Shown: positions 25,091 to 35,200 of the stretch, one piece after another
Position numbering within the stretch: position 1 is the stretch's first letter
How the letters are laid out: every line of letters starts with the position of its first letter
From: Pseudomonadota bacterium
Lineage (GTDB): Bacteria; Pseudomonadota; Gammaproteobacteria; Burkholderiales; Burkholderiaceae_E
Reading direction: 5' to 3'
Assembly (NCBI GenBank): GCA_023389055.1
Contig: JAEWFA010000050.1
Location: forward strand, 1-64,000
DNA length: 64,000 nt
Position numbers and translations under genes: made by a program
Notes under the pieces: generated by a model
Told to the model about the DNA's origin: nothing
The model's input: only the letters and a program-made list of their open reading frames with translations
Databases searched by the model: none

Positions 25091-26254
25091 ATGAGCGATC
25101 GCAGTCCGGGGCCGGGCGAGGCGGCCACGCCGGACCTCACCCTGCCGTCCGGCGCGGCGGGTGCGTCCGTCGGCGTCGCGGCGCTGCCGCCGCGCCGTCG
25201 TCTTACCGACGGCGCCGATTTTCCCGTCGTTCCCGATTGCTGCAACATGGGAACGGTCGCTCGCGTGCTCGTTCCGTTGAACCTCGGCGTGCTGCTCGTC
25301 AGCTGGCTCGCGCACGCGAGCGGCGCGCCGCCGTGGTCCGTGCTCGAGACGGTGCTGAACGTCAACGCCACCGCGGCGGCTTCGCTGCTGCTGCTTTGTG
25401 CGACCAGACGCTTAGTCAACGGCGTCGGGCGCCCGATGCAGTGGGCCGTCGCGCTCGGCGTGCCGGCGCTGCTCGCGGTCGCAGTCTCGTTCGTCGACGC
25501 CGGCGACGCACCGGCAGCCGCGACGGGCGATGCGCTCCTGTCGCTCGTTCCGCGCGTGCTGCTCGCCGGGGCGGTGGCCTGGGTCTTCATCGAGTTCCTG
25601 CGGTTGCGCCAGTTGTCGCTGCAGCCGTCGCAGGCCGAAGGCAGGCTGCAGGCGCTGCAGGCGCGCATCCGGCCGCATTTCCTGTTCAACAGCCTGAACA
25701 CGGTACTCGGACTGATGCGCAGCGATCCGCGCAAGGCCGAACGCACGCTCGAGAACCTCGCCGACCTGTTCCGCGTGTTCATGAAGGACAGCCGCGAGCT
25801 GGTTCCGCTCGACGACGAGGTGCTGCTGTGCAAGGAGTACCTGACGATCGAGAAGCTGCGCCTGGCCGACCGGCTCGCGGTGCACTGGGAGATCGACGAC
25901 ATGCCGGGCGACGCGCTGCTGCCTTCGCTGCTGCTGCAGCCGCTCGTCGAGAACGCCGTGCATCACGGCATCGAACCGAGCGCGGGCCGCGGCGAAATCC
26001 TCGTGTCGATCTCGCGCTCGGGCGACCGGGTGCGCGTGGAGATCGTCAATCCCGTGCCGGAGTCGGCGCCGAAGCGCACCGGCAACCACATGGCGCTGTC
26101 GAACGTGCGCGAACGACTCGACCTGACCTTCGACGTCGAAGGCCAGCTCGAGACCTCGAACGCCGACGGGCGCTTTCGCGTGACCGTGCAGTTTCCCTAC
26201 AGAAAAGAGAGAAGACGCCGAGATGTCAGACGTTCCATCGATCCTGATCGTTGA
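25091..26254 (+). CDS. algZ: LytS/AlgZ-type sensor histidine kinase
   Basis: Protein of 387 residues. Four hydrophobic helices (about 60-170) precede a His_kinase domain with RPHFLFNSLN (His196 as phosphoacceptor) and an ATPase domain with LLLQPLVENAVHHGIEP. The expected G1 box Asp is degenerate (VEIVNPVPES), as in AlgZ/FimS, an unorthodox kinase, so kinase activity should not be assumed. The ATG at 25091 has GGGGAGG just upstream; the GTG at 25070 is less likely. The last 32 bases overlap algR. Gene order argH-algZ-algR-hemC supports the name. Confidence 0.85.
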   Translation: MSDRSPGPGEAATPDLTLPSGAAGASVGVAALPPRRRLTDGADFPVVPDCCNMGTVARVLVPLNLGVLLVSWLAHASGAPPWSVLETVLNVNATAAASLLLLCATRRLVNGVGRPMQWAVALGVPALLAVAVSFVDAGDAPAAATGDALLSLVPRVLLAGAVAWVFIEFLRLRQLSLQPSQAEGRLQALQARIRPHFLFNSLNTVLGLMRSDPRKAERTLENLADLFRVFMKDSRELVPLDDEVLLCKEYLTIEKLRLADRLAVHWEIDDMPGDALLPSLLLQPLVENAVHHGIEPSAGRGEILVSISRSGDRVRVEIVNPVPESAPKRTGNHMALSNVRERLDLTFDVEGQLETSNADGRFRVTVQFPYRKERRRRDVRRSIDPDR

Positions 26255-27020
26255 CGACGAACCCGTCGCCCGCTCGCGTCTGCGCGAGCTGCTTGCCGAT
26301 CTCGCGCCGGACTTCCCTCACCGCATCGTCGGCGAGGCGCCCAACGCGCCCGAGGCGCTCTCGCAGATCGAGGTGTCGCACCCGCAGATCGTCCTGCTCG
26401 ACATCCAGATGCCGGGAATGACCGGCATCGAGCTCGCACGGCACATCTCGGCGCGCGCGCAGTCCGATCCCCCGCGGCCGATGCCGCTGATCATCTTCGC
26501 CACCGCGCATGACGAATTCGCCGTCGACGCCTTCGAGGTGCGTGCGATCGACTACCTGCTCAAGCCGGTGCGCGCCGATCGACTGCGCCAGGCGCTCGAA
26601 CGCGCGCTCACGCGAATTCCGCTGGAGCAGGCACACGCGATCGACCAGCTCGCGCGCGCGACGAACACGCGGCGGCGCCACCTCTCGGTGCACGAGCGCG
26701 GCCGCGTGATCCTCGTGCCGCTCGAGCAGGTCATCTACCTGAAGGCCGAGCTGAAATACATCACGGTGCGATCGAAGGAGCGCGAGTTCCTGATCGAGGA
26801 ATCGCTCACGTCGCTCGAGGAGGAGTTCGGCGACCGCTTCGTGCGCATCCACCGCAACGCGCTGGTCGCGCGTCCTTCGATTGCCGGTTTCGAGCGGGTG
26901 ACGCCCACCGGCGAGGCCGAGGGCGGCGATCCGTACTGGCAGGTCGTGCTGCGCGACATCTCCGAGCGTCTTCCGGTAAGCCGGCGACAATGGTCCACCG
27001 TGAAGAACCTGGTCGGATGA
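26223..27020 (+). CDS. algR: LytTR-family response regulator, AlgR type
   Basis: Protein of 265 residues. Receiver domain (1-125) with DDE (11-13), phosphoacceptor Asp60 in VLLDIQMPGMTG and Lys in DYLLKPVRADR. LytTR DNA-binding domain (about 150-255) with RGRVILVPLEQVIYLKAELKY and RFVRIHRNALVARPSI. Such regulators bind direct repeats as dimers. It starts inside algZ, so the two are co-translated. Likely an orphan-style partner as in pseudomonads, where AlgR controls many surface genes; targets here are unknown. Confidence 0.93.
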   Translation: MSDVPSILIVDDEPVARSRLRELLADLAPDFPHRIVGEAPNAPEALSQIEVSHPQIVLLDIQMPGMTGIELARHISARAQSDPPRPMPLIIFATAHDEFAVDAFEVRAIDYLLKPVRADRLRQALERALTRIPLEQAHAIDQLARATNTRRRHLSVHERGRVILVPLEQVIYLKAELKYITVRSKEREFLIEESLTSLEEEFGDRFVRIHRNALVARPSIAGFERVTPTGEAEGGDPYWQVVLRDISERLPVSRRQWSTVKNLVG

Positions 27021-27083
27021 AGTGAAGCGATCGACTTACTCTCGCCCGATCGATCTGCGCGGGCCAGCGGAGCAGCGGAAATC

Positions 27084-28046
27084 TTGAGCGTCGACACGGC
27101 ACCCGCACCCGCCGACGCACCGCGGCGGCTCGTCATCGCTTCGCGCGAGAGCCGGCTCGCGATGTGGCAGGCCGAGCACGTGCAGCGCCGGCTGCGCGAG
27201 TGCCATCCGCAATGCGACGTGCAGATCCTCGGCATGACCACCGAGGGCGATCGTCGGCTCGACCGCGCGCTGGCCGAGATCGGCGGCAAGGGGCTGTTCA
27301 CCAAGGAGCTCGAACTCGCGCTGCTCGATGGGCGTGCCGACCTGGCCGTGCACTCGCTGAAGGACGTGCCGATGGAGGTCGCGGAGCCGTTCGCGCTGGC
27401 CGCCGTGCTCGTGCGCGAGGACCCGCGCGATGCCTTCGTCTGCGCGCGGTACGCCTCGCTCGCCGAGATGCCGGCCGGCGCGCGCGTGGGTACATCGAGC
27501 CTGCGTCGCGCCGCGCAGATCCGGCATCGATTTCCCGCGCTCGAGGTGCTGCCGCTGCGCGGCAATGTCATCACCCGGCTGGCCCGCCTCGACGAGGGGC
27601 GCTACGACGCGATCGTCCTGGCGGCGGCGGGCCTGAAGCGGCTCGGCCTGGCCGAGCGCATCCGCGCGATCGTCGAGCCGTCCGTCAGCGTTCCGGCGCC
27701 CGGGCAGGGGGCGCTTGCGATCGAGGCGCTCGCCGCGCGCGCCGACCTTGCGCGTTGGCTCGCGCCGCTCGTCGATGCGCGCACCACCGTCGAGGTGCAC
27801 GCCGAACGCACGGTGTCGCGCCTGCTCGGCGGCAGCTGCCGCGTGCCGTTGGCAGCCTGGTGCGTGTCGATGCCGTCGGGCGGACTGAAGCTCGTCGCGC
27901 GCGTGGCCTCCGAAGACGGACGCTCGATGGCGGAGGCGAACGTCGAGTGCGAGGGCGGCGATGCGCAGGCGGCGCTGCGTCTGGGCGAGCGCGCGGCGCG
28001 TTCGCTGCTCGATCAGGGCGCCGCGCAGTGGCTCGGGTCGTCCTGA
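27084..28046 (+). CDS. hemC: Hydroxymethylbilane synthase (porphobilinogen deaminase)
   Basis: Protein of 320 residues, slightly long for the family because of an N-terminal tail. Builds hydroxymethylbilane from four porphobilinogens in haem synthesis. ASRESRLAMWQAEHVQ, GDRRLDRALAEIGGKGLFTKELE and VHSLKDVPME are conserved; Cys252 in LLGGSCRVPLAAW carries the dipyrromethane cofactor. TTG start at 27084 with a weak GCGGAA site. The 3' end overlaps hemD by 19 bases. Confidence 0.96.
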   Translation: MSVDTAPAPADAPRRLVIASRESRLAMWQAEHVQRRLRECHPQCDVQILGMTTEGDRRLDRALAEIGGKGLFTKELELALLDGRADLAVHSLKDVPMEVAEPFALAAVLVREDPRDAFVCARYASLAEMPAGARVGTSSLRRAAQIRHRFPALEVLPLRGNVITRLARLDEGRYDAIVLAAAGLKRLGLAERIRAIVEPSVSVPAPGQGALAIEALAARADLARWLAPLVDARTTVEVHAERTVSRLLGGSCRVPLAAWCVSMPSGGLKLVARVASEDGRSMAEANVECEGGDAQAALRLGERAARSLLDQGAAQWLGSS

Positions 28047-28816
28047 CGCAGGCGGCGCCGCGCGTCGAGACGGTCGCGGCGCGGCTGCGCGGGCACGGCC
28101 ACGAAGCGCTCGCGCTCGGCCTCACCCGGATCGTCGAGCGCGAGCACGACCCGGCGTTGGGCGAAGCGCTCGGTCGGCTCGGCTCCTATGACGTGGTGAT
28201 CCTCGTCAGTCCCGCGGCGGTGCAGGCCGCGGCGAATCTCGCGCCCGACTGGCCGCCCGCGACGGCGGCGGCGGTCGTCGGCCCCGGGAGTCGGGCGGCG
28301 CTCCAGGACGCCGGTTTTCGCCGTCCGCCGCTGCGCGTGATCTCGCCCGAGGAACCGCCGTTCGACGGCGCGGCGCTCGCGGCGCTCGCGCCGCTGGACG
28401 CGCCGTCCGGGTTGCGCGTGCTCGTGCTGCGCGGCGAAAGCGGCTCCGAGGCGTGGATCGACGAATTGCGCGCGCGCGGCGCGAAGATGGAAGTGCTCGC
28501 CGCCTACCGCCACGAGACGTGCGACCCCGACGCCGGCGCGCTCGATACGTTGCGTCGGTGGTTCGACGACGAGGCCGCGCCGGTGCATTTCGTGCTCTCG
28601 CAGGTCGCCGGCGTTGCGCGACTCGACGCCGTGCTCGACCGTTCCGGGCTGCGCGAGCGGGCCAAGCGCCAGGTCGCGCTGGCGATCCATCCGCGCATCG
28701 CGCAGGCGCTGCGCGACGCCGGATGGCGCGACGTGCGCACGATCGCGCCCGGCGAACCGGCGCTGGTGCGCGCGCTAGAATCCGCATCCGATTCGTCGAG
28801 CGGTCATGGTGTCTGA
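28028..28816 (+). CDS. hemD: Uroporphyrinogen-III synthase
   Basis: Protein of 262 residues with low but family-typical conservation: VVLTQAAPRVETVAARLRGHGHEALALGL, VILVSPAAVQAAA, VVGPGSRAALQDAGF, VLVLRGESGSEAWIDELRARGAKMEVLAAYRHE (core LRGESG, AYR). It closes and inverts ring D of hydroxymethylbilane. GTG at 28028 lies inside hemC and starts directly on the first strand. Overlaps hemX by 11 bases. Confidence 0.92.
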   Translation: MARVVLTQAAPRVETVAARLRGHGHEALALGLTRIVEREHDPALGEALGRLGSYDVVILVSPAAVQAAANLAPDWPPATAAAVVGPGSRAALQDAGFRRPPLRVISPEEPPFDGAALAALAPLDAPSGLRVLVLRGESGSEAWIDELRARGAKMEVLAAYRHETCDPDAGALDTLRRWFDDEAAPVHFVLSQVAGVARLDAVLDRSGLRERAKRQVALAIHPRIAQALRDAGWRDVRTIAPGEPALVRALESASDSSSGHGV

Positions 28817-29885
28817 ACGCGAAAGCGCAGGGGAGGTTGCTGCGGAGGCCGGCGCTTCCGGTCCGACGGTCGCGCCCGCGGCTCCTGCAGACGATGGCCC
28901 CGAATCCCTTCGCGCGCAGTTGCGGCGCAACGCACCGCTGTGGCTGTCGGCTGCCGCGCTGGCGGTGGCGCTGCTCACCTTCCTGGTTGCGTTGCCGCGG
29001 ATCGGATCGTTGCAGTCCGAATCCACCCGCCGGCTGCAGGCCATCGACGACCGGCTCGCCGCGCTGCAGTCGGCCGACCAGCCGATGCGCGCCGAACTGC
29101 GCGACCTGCGCGATCGCCTGGCCGTGCTCGAACGGCGCGGGCTCGACATCGCGGGCTTGCAGGCGCAGATCGAGAACCTCTACCGCAACCTGGCGGAAGA
29201 CTCCACCGACGTGTTGCTGGCCGAGGTCGAATCGTCGCTCGTGCTGGCCGGGCAGCAACTGGCGCTCGGCGTCGGTGCACAGGCGGCGCTTGCGGCGATG
29301 CAGGAGCTCGACGCGCGCCTGGCCCGGCAGGACGATCCGAGCCTGCAGCCGCTGCGCGCGTCGCTGCTGCACGACATCGAGCGCGTGAAGGCGTACCCGG
29401 CGGCCGACGTCGGCTCGCTCGCATTGCGGCTCGACTCGTTGATGCGCTCGATCGACGGTTTCCCGCTGCTCTCGTCGGCAAGCCGGCGCCGCCCGGCCGA
29501 GACGCAGCCCGGCGGCGGGCTGGGGGCGTTGCGCGACGAGCTCGAGCAGCTCTTCCGGGTGCGTCGCGTCGACGCGCCCGAAGCGATGCTGCTTGCGCCC
29601 GAGCAGTCGTATTTCCTGCGCGAGAACCTGCGACTGCTGCTGCTCAACGCCCGTCTGTCGCTCCTCTCGCGCAACGAGCCGGTGTTCCGTGGCGACGTCG
29701 AACGGGCGATCGACTGGATGCGCAAGTATTACGACGACGATGATCGCGCGGTCGCCGGCGCCGTCGCGCAACTGCGTCAACTGGGGGGCACCCGCATCGA
29801 GCTCGAGCCGCCGACCCTCGCCGAGAGCCTGTCGGCCGTGCGCGCTGCGCGTGCCGCGCGCACGACGCGCGACGCGGCGCGCTGA
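28806..29885 (+). CDS. hemX: HemX-type uroporphyrinogen-III C-methyltransferase-like membrane protein
   Basis: Protein of 359 residues. A cytoplasmic Ala/Pro/acidic head, one membrane helix (LWLSAAALAVALLTFLVALP, about 46-65), then a periplasmic coiled coil (RRLQAIDDRLAALQ...RAELRDLRDRLAVLERR) and a helical HemX domain with LLAEVESSLVLAGQQLALG and RENLRLLLLNARLSLLSRNE. The enzyme name in databases is historical; the domain lacks a methyltransferase fold and the real function is unknown. ATG at 28806 overlaps hemD. Confidence 0.9.
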   Translation: MVSERESAGEVAAEAGASGPTVAPAAPADDGPESLRAQLRRNAPLWLSAAALAVALLTFLVALPRIGSLQSESTRRLQAIDDRLAALQSADQPMRAELRDLRDRLAVLERRGLDIAGLQAQIENLYRNLAEDSTDVLLAEVESSLVLAGQQLALGVGAQAALAAMQELDARLARQDDPSLQPLRASLLHDIERVKAYPAADVGSLALRLDSLMRSIDGFPLLSSASRRRPAETQPGGGLGALRDELEQLFRVRRVDAPEAMLLAPEQSYFLRENLRLLLLNARLSLLSRNEPVFRGDVERAIDWMRKYYDDDDRAVAGAVAQLRQLGGTRIELEPPTLAESLSAVRAARAARTTRDAAR

Positions 29886-29902
29886 GCGGGGCGCCACGCA
29901 CG

Positions 29903-31090
29903 ATGCGACGAGTCATCTGGGCGCTGCTGATCGTCTCGGCCGCCGTCGGGCTCGCGATGCTGATGCGCTTCAATCATGGAAACGTTGCGGTGCTGTGGCC
30001 GCCGTATCGGGTGGACGTGTCCGCGAACGTTGCGGTGCTGATCCTGATCGCCGCTTTCGCCGCGCTGCACTGGCTCCTCGTCGCACTTGCGGGCGCGTGG
30101 CGGCTGCCCACGCGCGTGCGCGAATACCGCGACAGGCGTCGTCGCGAGAGCGCGCTGGTCTCGCTGCGCGACGGCGTTCTCGCGCTGTTCGAGGGGCGCT
30201 TCGGGCGCGCCGAGCGTCTGGCGCAGAGCGCGCTGGTCGACACTTCGCTCGCCGGCGCCGCCTCGCTCGTTGCCGCCCGTGCCGCGCACCGAATGCGCGA
30301 GCCCGAACGTCGCGACCGGTGGCTGGAATCGGCCCGCGACGAACCGGGCGCCTGGCACGCGCAATTGATGACGAGCGCCGAACTGGCGCTGGAGGACCAG
30401 CGTCCCGAGGACGCGCTTGCGGCGATCGACACGCTGCGCGCCGGCGGCCCGCGCCACCTGCACGCAATGCGCGTTTCGTTGCGCGCGCAGGAACTGGCGC
30501 AGGACTGGAGCGCGCTGCTGCAGACGCTGGGCGAGCTGGAGAAACGCGACGCGATGCCGCAGGCGGCCATCCAGGGGCTGAAGATCCGCGCGTACCGCGC
30601 GCTGTTCGCGGCTCCGCACACCGACGCCGGCGAGCTGCAGAGGCGGTACGCGTCGCTTGCGCCGGCCGAGCTGGCGATCGACGAGGTGATCGAGGCGGTG
30701 GCGCGCGGGTTCGTGCGCGTGGGCGGCCAGGAGCAGGCGGCGCGTGCGATCGAGCGCGCGCTCGAATCGCGCTACGCCGAGCGGCTCGTGTCGCTGTATG
30801 CCGAGCTCGACGGGGTTCCGGCGCGCGAGCGGCTCGGCAATGCGGAGCGCTGGCGCAGCCGTTATGGCGACGACGCGGTGCTGCTGTCGACGCTCGGGCG
30901 GTTGTGCGCTGCCGAGGGGCTGTGGGGCAAGGCCGAGGAGTTCCTGCTGCTCGCCGAGCACGCCGGCCCCGGACCGCGTGCGCATCTGGCGCTTGCGCGC
31001 CTGTACGAGGCGATGGGGCGCACCGACGAGGCGTACCGGCGTTACCGGCTCGCTGCGATCGGAAGCGACGAAGCGTTACTGCCTCCATAA
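29903..31090 (+). CDS. hemY: HemY-type tetratricopeptide membrane protein
   Basis: Protein of 395 residues. Two N-terminal helices (VIWALLIVSAAVGLAMLM and VAVLILIAAFAALHWLLVALAG) with the conserved FNHGNVAVLWPPYRVDVS between them, then a TPR-like all-helical domain ending in HAGPGPRAHLALARLYEAMGRTDEAYRRY. This is the proteobacterial HemY (not the oxidase of the same name) that follows hemX; it may scaffold haem enzymes. The TAA stop shares its last base with the ATG of the RND adaptor. Confidence 0.92.
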   Translation: MRRVIWALLIVSAAVGLAMLMRFNHGNVAVLWPPYRVDVSANVAVLILIAAFAALHWLLVALAGAWRLPTRVREYRDRRRRESALVSLRDGVLALFEGRFGRAERLAQSALVDTSLAGAASLVAARAAHRMREPERRDRWLESARDEPGAWHAQLMTSAELALEDQRPEDALAAIDTLRAGGPRHLHAMRVSLRAQELAQDWSALLQTLGELEKRDAMPQAAIQGLKIRAYRALFAAPHTDAGELQRRYASLAPAELAIDEVIEAVARGFVRVGGQEQAARAIERALESRYAERLVSLYAELDGVPARERLGNAERWRSRYGDDAVLLSTLGRLCAAEGLWGKAEEFLLLAEHAGPGPRAHLALARLYEAMGRTDEAYRRYRLAAIGSDEALLPP

Positions 31091-32247
31091 TGCCGGGTTT
31101 GCCTCCACCCGTCCTCGCCGCGCCGATGCCGTTGTCCTCGTTGTCCCGACTGCTCGCTGCCGTCGTGTTCGTCCTGCTCGCGGGCTGCGACAGCAGCGCC
31201 ATGGTTGCTCCGAAAGCCGGCGCGGCGCCGCCGCCGACCGAGGTGAGCGTGCTCGAGATGCAGGCGAGCCGTGTGCCGATCGTGCTCGAAGCGGTCGCCC
31301 GCACCGAGGGTTCGCGCGAAGTGGAGGTGCGCGCGCGCGTGTCCGGGATCCTCGAGCGGCAGATGTTCCGCGAGGGAGAGACGATCCGCGCGGGCGCGCC
31401 GATGTACCGGATCGAGCGCGCGCCCTTCGAGATCGCCTTGGCGCAGGCGCGTGCGGCGCTTGCGCAGGAGAGAGCGCGGCTCGAGCGCGCGCGGATCGAG
31501 GCGGCGCGCCTGAAGCCGCTCGTCGACACGCGCGCGATCAGCCGGCGCGAATACGACGACGCAGTGTCGAACCAGCAGCAATCGGCAGCCGCGCTTCAGG
31601 TCGCGCAGGCGCGCGTGCGCCAGGCGGAGCTCGACCTGTCGTACACCGCGGTGAACGCGCCGATCACCGGCATCAGCGGACGCGCGTTGCGCTCGGAGGG
31701 CAGCCTCGTGCAGGCCGGAACCGACAGCAGCCTGCTGACGACCGTCACCCGCGCCGATCCGATCTGGGTGCGCTTCGCGTTGTCGGAGCCCGAATACCTG
31801 CAGTTGCGCGAAGCCGGCGAGCGGGCGTCGAAAGTGAGCGTCGCGCTGCCCGACGGCGCCGTCTACGAGCGTCCCGGCAAGCTGAACTTCACCGGCTCGA
31901 CGATCGACCCGAAGCTGGGCACCGTGCAATTGCGCGCGGAATTCGCGAATCCGTCGCTGCAGCTTCTCCCCGGGCAGTTCGTCAAGGCGCTCGTGCAGGT
32001 GGGCGAGCGCGAAGCCTGGCTCGTGCCGCAGGCGGCGGTGCAGCAGACCGAGCGCGGCCGCTTCGTCTGGGTGGTGGACGCGTCGAACCGCGCCGAGCAG
32101 CGATTCGTGCAGACCGCCGGATGGAGCGGCAACGACTGGATCGTGCGCGAAGGACTGAACGCCGGCGACCGGGTGGCAATCGACAACGTGCTGCGTCTTC
32201 GTCCCGGCGCGCCGGTCGCTCCGAAGGCCGCGGCGCCTTCGCGCTGA
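31090..32247 (+). CDS. RND efflux periplasmic adaptor (membrane fusion lipoprotein, AcrA/MexA type)
   Basis: Protein of 385 residues. A lipobox LLAGC places the lipid Cys at residue 33; starting at the ATG at 31126 would give a 20-residue signal, so that start is a good alternative. The adaptor body shows RVSGILERQMFREGETIRAGAPMYRIER (lipoyl half), a coiled-coil hairpin (QARAALAQERARLERARIEAARLKPLV), DLSYTAVNAPITGISGRALRSEGSLV and LLPGQFVKALVQVGERE. Links the pump to the outer-membrane channel. The first gene of the efflux trio, joined to hemY by a 1-base overlap (TAATG). Confidence 0.93.
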   Translation: MPGLPPPVLAAPMPLSSLSRLLAAVVFVLLAGCDSSAMVAPKAGAAPPPTEVSVLEMQASRVPIVLEAVARTEGSREVEVRARVSGILERQMFREGETIRAGAPMYRIERAPFEIALAQARAALAQERARLERARIEAARLKPLVDTRAISRREYDDAVSNQQQSAAALQVAQARVRQAELDLSYTAVNAPITGISGRALRSEGSLVQAGTDSSLLTTVTRADPIWVRFALSEPEYLQLREAGERASKVSVALPDGAVYERPGKLNFTGSTIDPKLGTVQLRAEFANPSLQLLPGQFVKALVQVGEREAWLVPQAAVQQTERGRFVWVVDASNRAEQRFVQTAGWSGNDWIVREGLNAGDRVAIDNVLRLRPGAPVAPKAAAPSR

Positions 32248-32263
32248 CGCGGGGCGAGCCGCG

Positions 32264-35200
32264 GTGTCCCGTTTCTTCATCGACCGGCCGATCTTCGCCG
32301 GCGTCCTGGCCATCGTGCTCGTGCTCGCCGGGCTCGTGGCGTCGCAGGTGCTTCCCGTCGCGCAATATCCGGAGATCGCGCCGCCGACGGTGACGATCTC
32401 CACCGTGTATCCCGGCGCGAGCGCCGAGACGATCGCGCGCACCGTCGCCGCGCCGATCGAGGAGCAGCTCTCGGGCGTCGAGGGGCTGCTCTATTTCGCG
32501 TCGAGCTCGTCGTCGAACGGCGCGATGTCGATCACCGCCACCTTCGAGGTCGGCACCAACGTCGACCAGGCGACGTTCAACATGAACAACCGCGTGCAGC
32601 TCGCGCTGCCGCGACTGCCCGACGAGGTGCGGCGCAACGGCGTCACGGTGCAGAAGCGCTCGAACGACATCCTGCTCGTCGTCGCGCTGAGCTCCCCGGA
32701 CGGCAGCCACGACACGCTGTTCCTGTCGAACTACGCGTCGCTGAACCTGGTCGACGAACTCAAGCGGCTGCCCGGCGTTGCCGACGTCACGATCTTCGGC
32801 GCGCGCGACTACTCGATGCGCATCTGGCTGCAGCCCGACCGGATGGCGCAGCTCGGGCTCACCGCGTCGGATGTCGCCGCCGCGGTGCGCGCGCAGAACG
32901 CGCAGTACGCAGCCGGCAAGATCGGCGCCGAACCGGCGCTGCCCGGCCAGAGCCTCGTCTACACCGTCACCGCGCGCGGACGCCTGGCCGACCCCGAGGA
33001 GTTCGGCGAGATCGTGCTGCGCGCGGACGGCCCGGCCGGTGTGCTTCGCCTGAAGGACGTCGCTCGCATCGAGCTCGGCGCGCAGAGCTACGACGCCTTC
33101 AACACGCTCGACGGCAAGCCGACGATCGGCACGGCGGTCTTCCTGCAGTCGGGCGCGAACGCGCTGGACGTCGCCCGGTCGGTGAAGGCGAAGATGGCCG
33201 AGCTGGCCGAGCGCTTCCCCGAAGGCGTCGACTTCGTCATTCCGTTCGACACCACGCGTTTCGTCGAGTCGTCGATCAAGGAGGTGGCCAAGACGATCGG
33301 CGAGGCGGCGCTGCTGGTCGTGCTCGTCGTCTTCGTGTTCCTGCAGACGGTGCGCGCCACCGTGATTCCGATGGTGGCGGTGCCGGTGTCGCTGATCGGC
33401 ACTTTCGCCGGACTGTGGCTGTTCGGCTTTTCGATCAACACGCTGACGCTGTTCGCGATGGTGCTGGCGATCGGCATCGTCGTCGACGACGCGATCGTCG
33501 TGCTGGAGAACGTCGAACGATTGATGCGCGAGGAGCGGATGAGCGCGCACGACGCGGCGATCGAGGCGATGCGCGAGGTATCGGGCGCGATCGTCGCCAT
33601 CGTCCTCGTGCTGTGCGCGGTGTTCGTTCCGGTGGCCTTCCTCGGCGGAATCGCGGGACAGTTGTACAAGCAGTTCGCCGTCACCGTGGCGATCGCCGTC
33701 GTGCTCTCGGGCTTCGTCGCGCTCACGCTCACGCCTGCGCTGTGCGCGCTGATGCTGCGCGCCGGCGGACACGAGTCGCGCTGGTTCCAGCCGTTCAACC
33801 GCGCATTCGCGGCGCTCACGCGGTTCTTTCTCGGGTCGGTCGGGTTCACGCTTCGCCATCGCGTCGTGTCGATGCTCGCCTTCGTCGGCGTGCTGGGGCT
33901 GCTCGCGCTGCTGTTCGTGCGCATCCCGGGCAGCTTCGTGCCGCCCGAGGACCAGGGCTACGTGATCGGCGCGATCGTGCTGCCCGACGGCGCCACGCTC
34001 GAGCGCACCGGCAAGTCGGGCGCGCAGCTGCAGCGGATGTTCGCCGACGACGCGTCGATCGAACACATGTTCGTCGTCGTCGGCTTCGACCTGATCGGCG
34101 GGGGCAACAAGACGAATGCCGCGACGATCTTCGTGCCGCTGAAGGACTGGTCGCAGCGCAGCGAGAGCGCCCCGCAGGTGGCCGGGCGCATCTTCGCCGC
34201 CGGCACGAAGCTCGGCGACGGGATGGCGCTCGCCTTCAATCCGCCGCCGATCCGCGGGCTGGGCACGGCCGGCGGCTTCGAGGTCTACGTGCAGGCGCGC
34301 GGCGACGCCGACCCGGCGCGGCTGCAACGCGTCGTGCAGGACCTGATCGGCGCGCTGTCGACCGATTCGCGCCTGCAGGGACTGAACAGCTTCTTCCGGC
34401 CGACCGTGCCGCAGTTGCTGGTCGAGGTCGACCGCGAGAAGGCCATGTCGCTGGGCGTGTCGGTGAACGACGTGTTCGAGTCGCTGCAGAGCACGATGGG
34501 CACGCTGTACGTGAACGACTTCAACAAGTTCGGCCGCACCTATCGCGTGCAGGTGCAGGCCGATGCGGCGTTCCGCGCGAAGCCCGAAGACCTCGGGCGC
34601 GTGTTCGTGCGCGCGCACAGCGGGGAGATGATTCCGCTGAAGGCGCTGATCACGACGACGAACGTCGTGGGCCCGGAGCAGCTCGAGCGCTTCAACGGTT
34701 ACGTCGCGGCGAAAGTGCTCGGTGCCGGCGCGACCGGCGTGAGCTCGGGCGATGCGATACGCGCGGTCGAGGAGATCGCGGCGCGCGCGTTGCCACAGGG
34801 CTACGACATCGCGTGGACCGGGCAGGCGTTCCAGGAGAAGCGCACCGGCAGCGCGTCGGTGTTCGCCTTCGGCTTCGCGATCGTGATGGTCTACCTGATC
34901 CTCGCCGCGCTGTACGAGCGCTGGGGGCTTCCGGTGGCGGTGCTGCTTGCCGTGCCGTTCGCCATCACCGGGGCGCTGGGCTTCGTGTTCCTGCGCGCGC
35001 TCGAGAACGACATCTACTTCCAGATCGGGCTCGTGGTGCTCATCGGGCTGTCGGCAAAGAACGCGATTCTGATCGTCGAGTTCGCCCAGCAGTCGTACCT
35101 GGCCGGCAGGAGCGCCGTCGATTCGGCCGTGCAGGCGGCGCGGCTGCGTTTCCGGCCGATCGTGATGACCTCGCTCGCGTTCGTGCTCGGCGTGCTGCCG

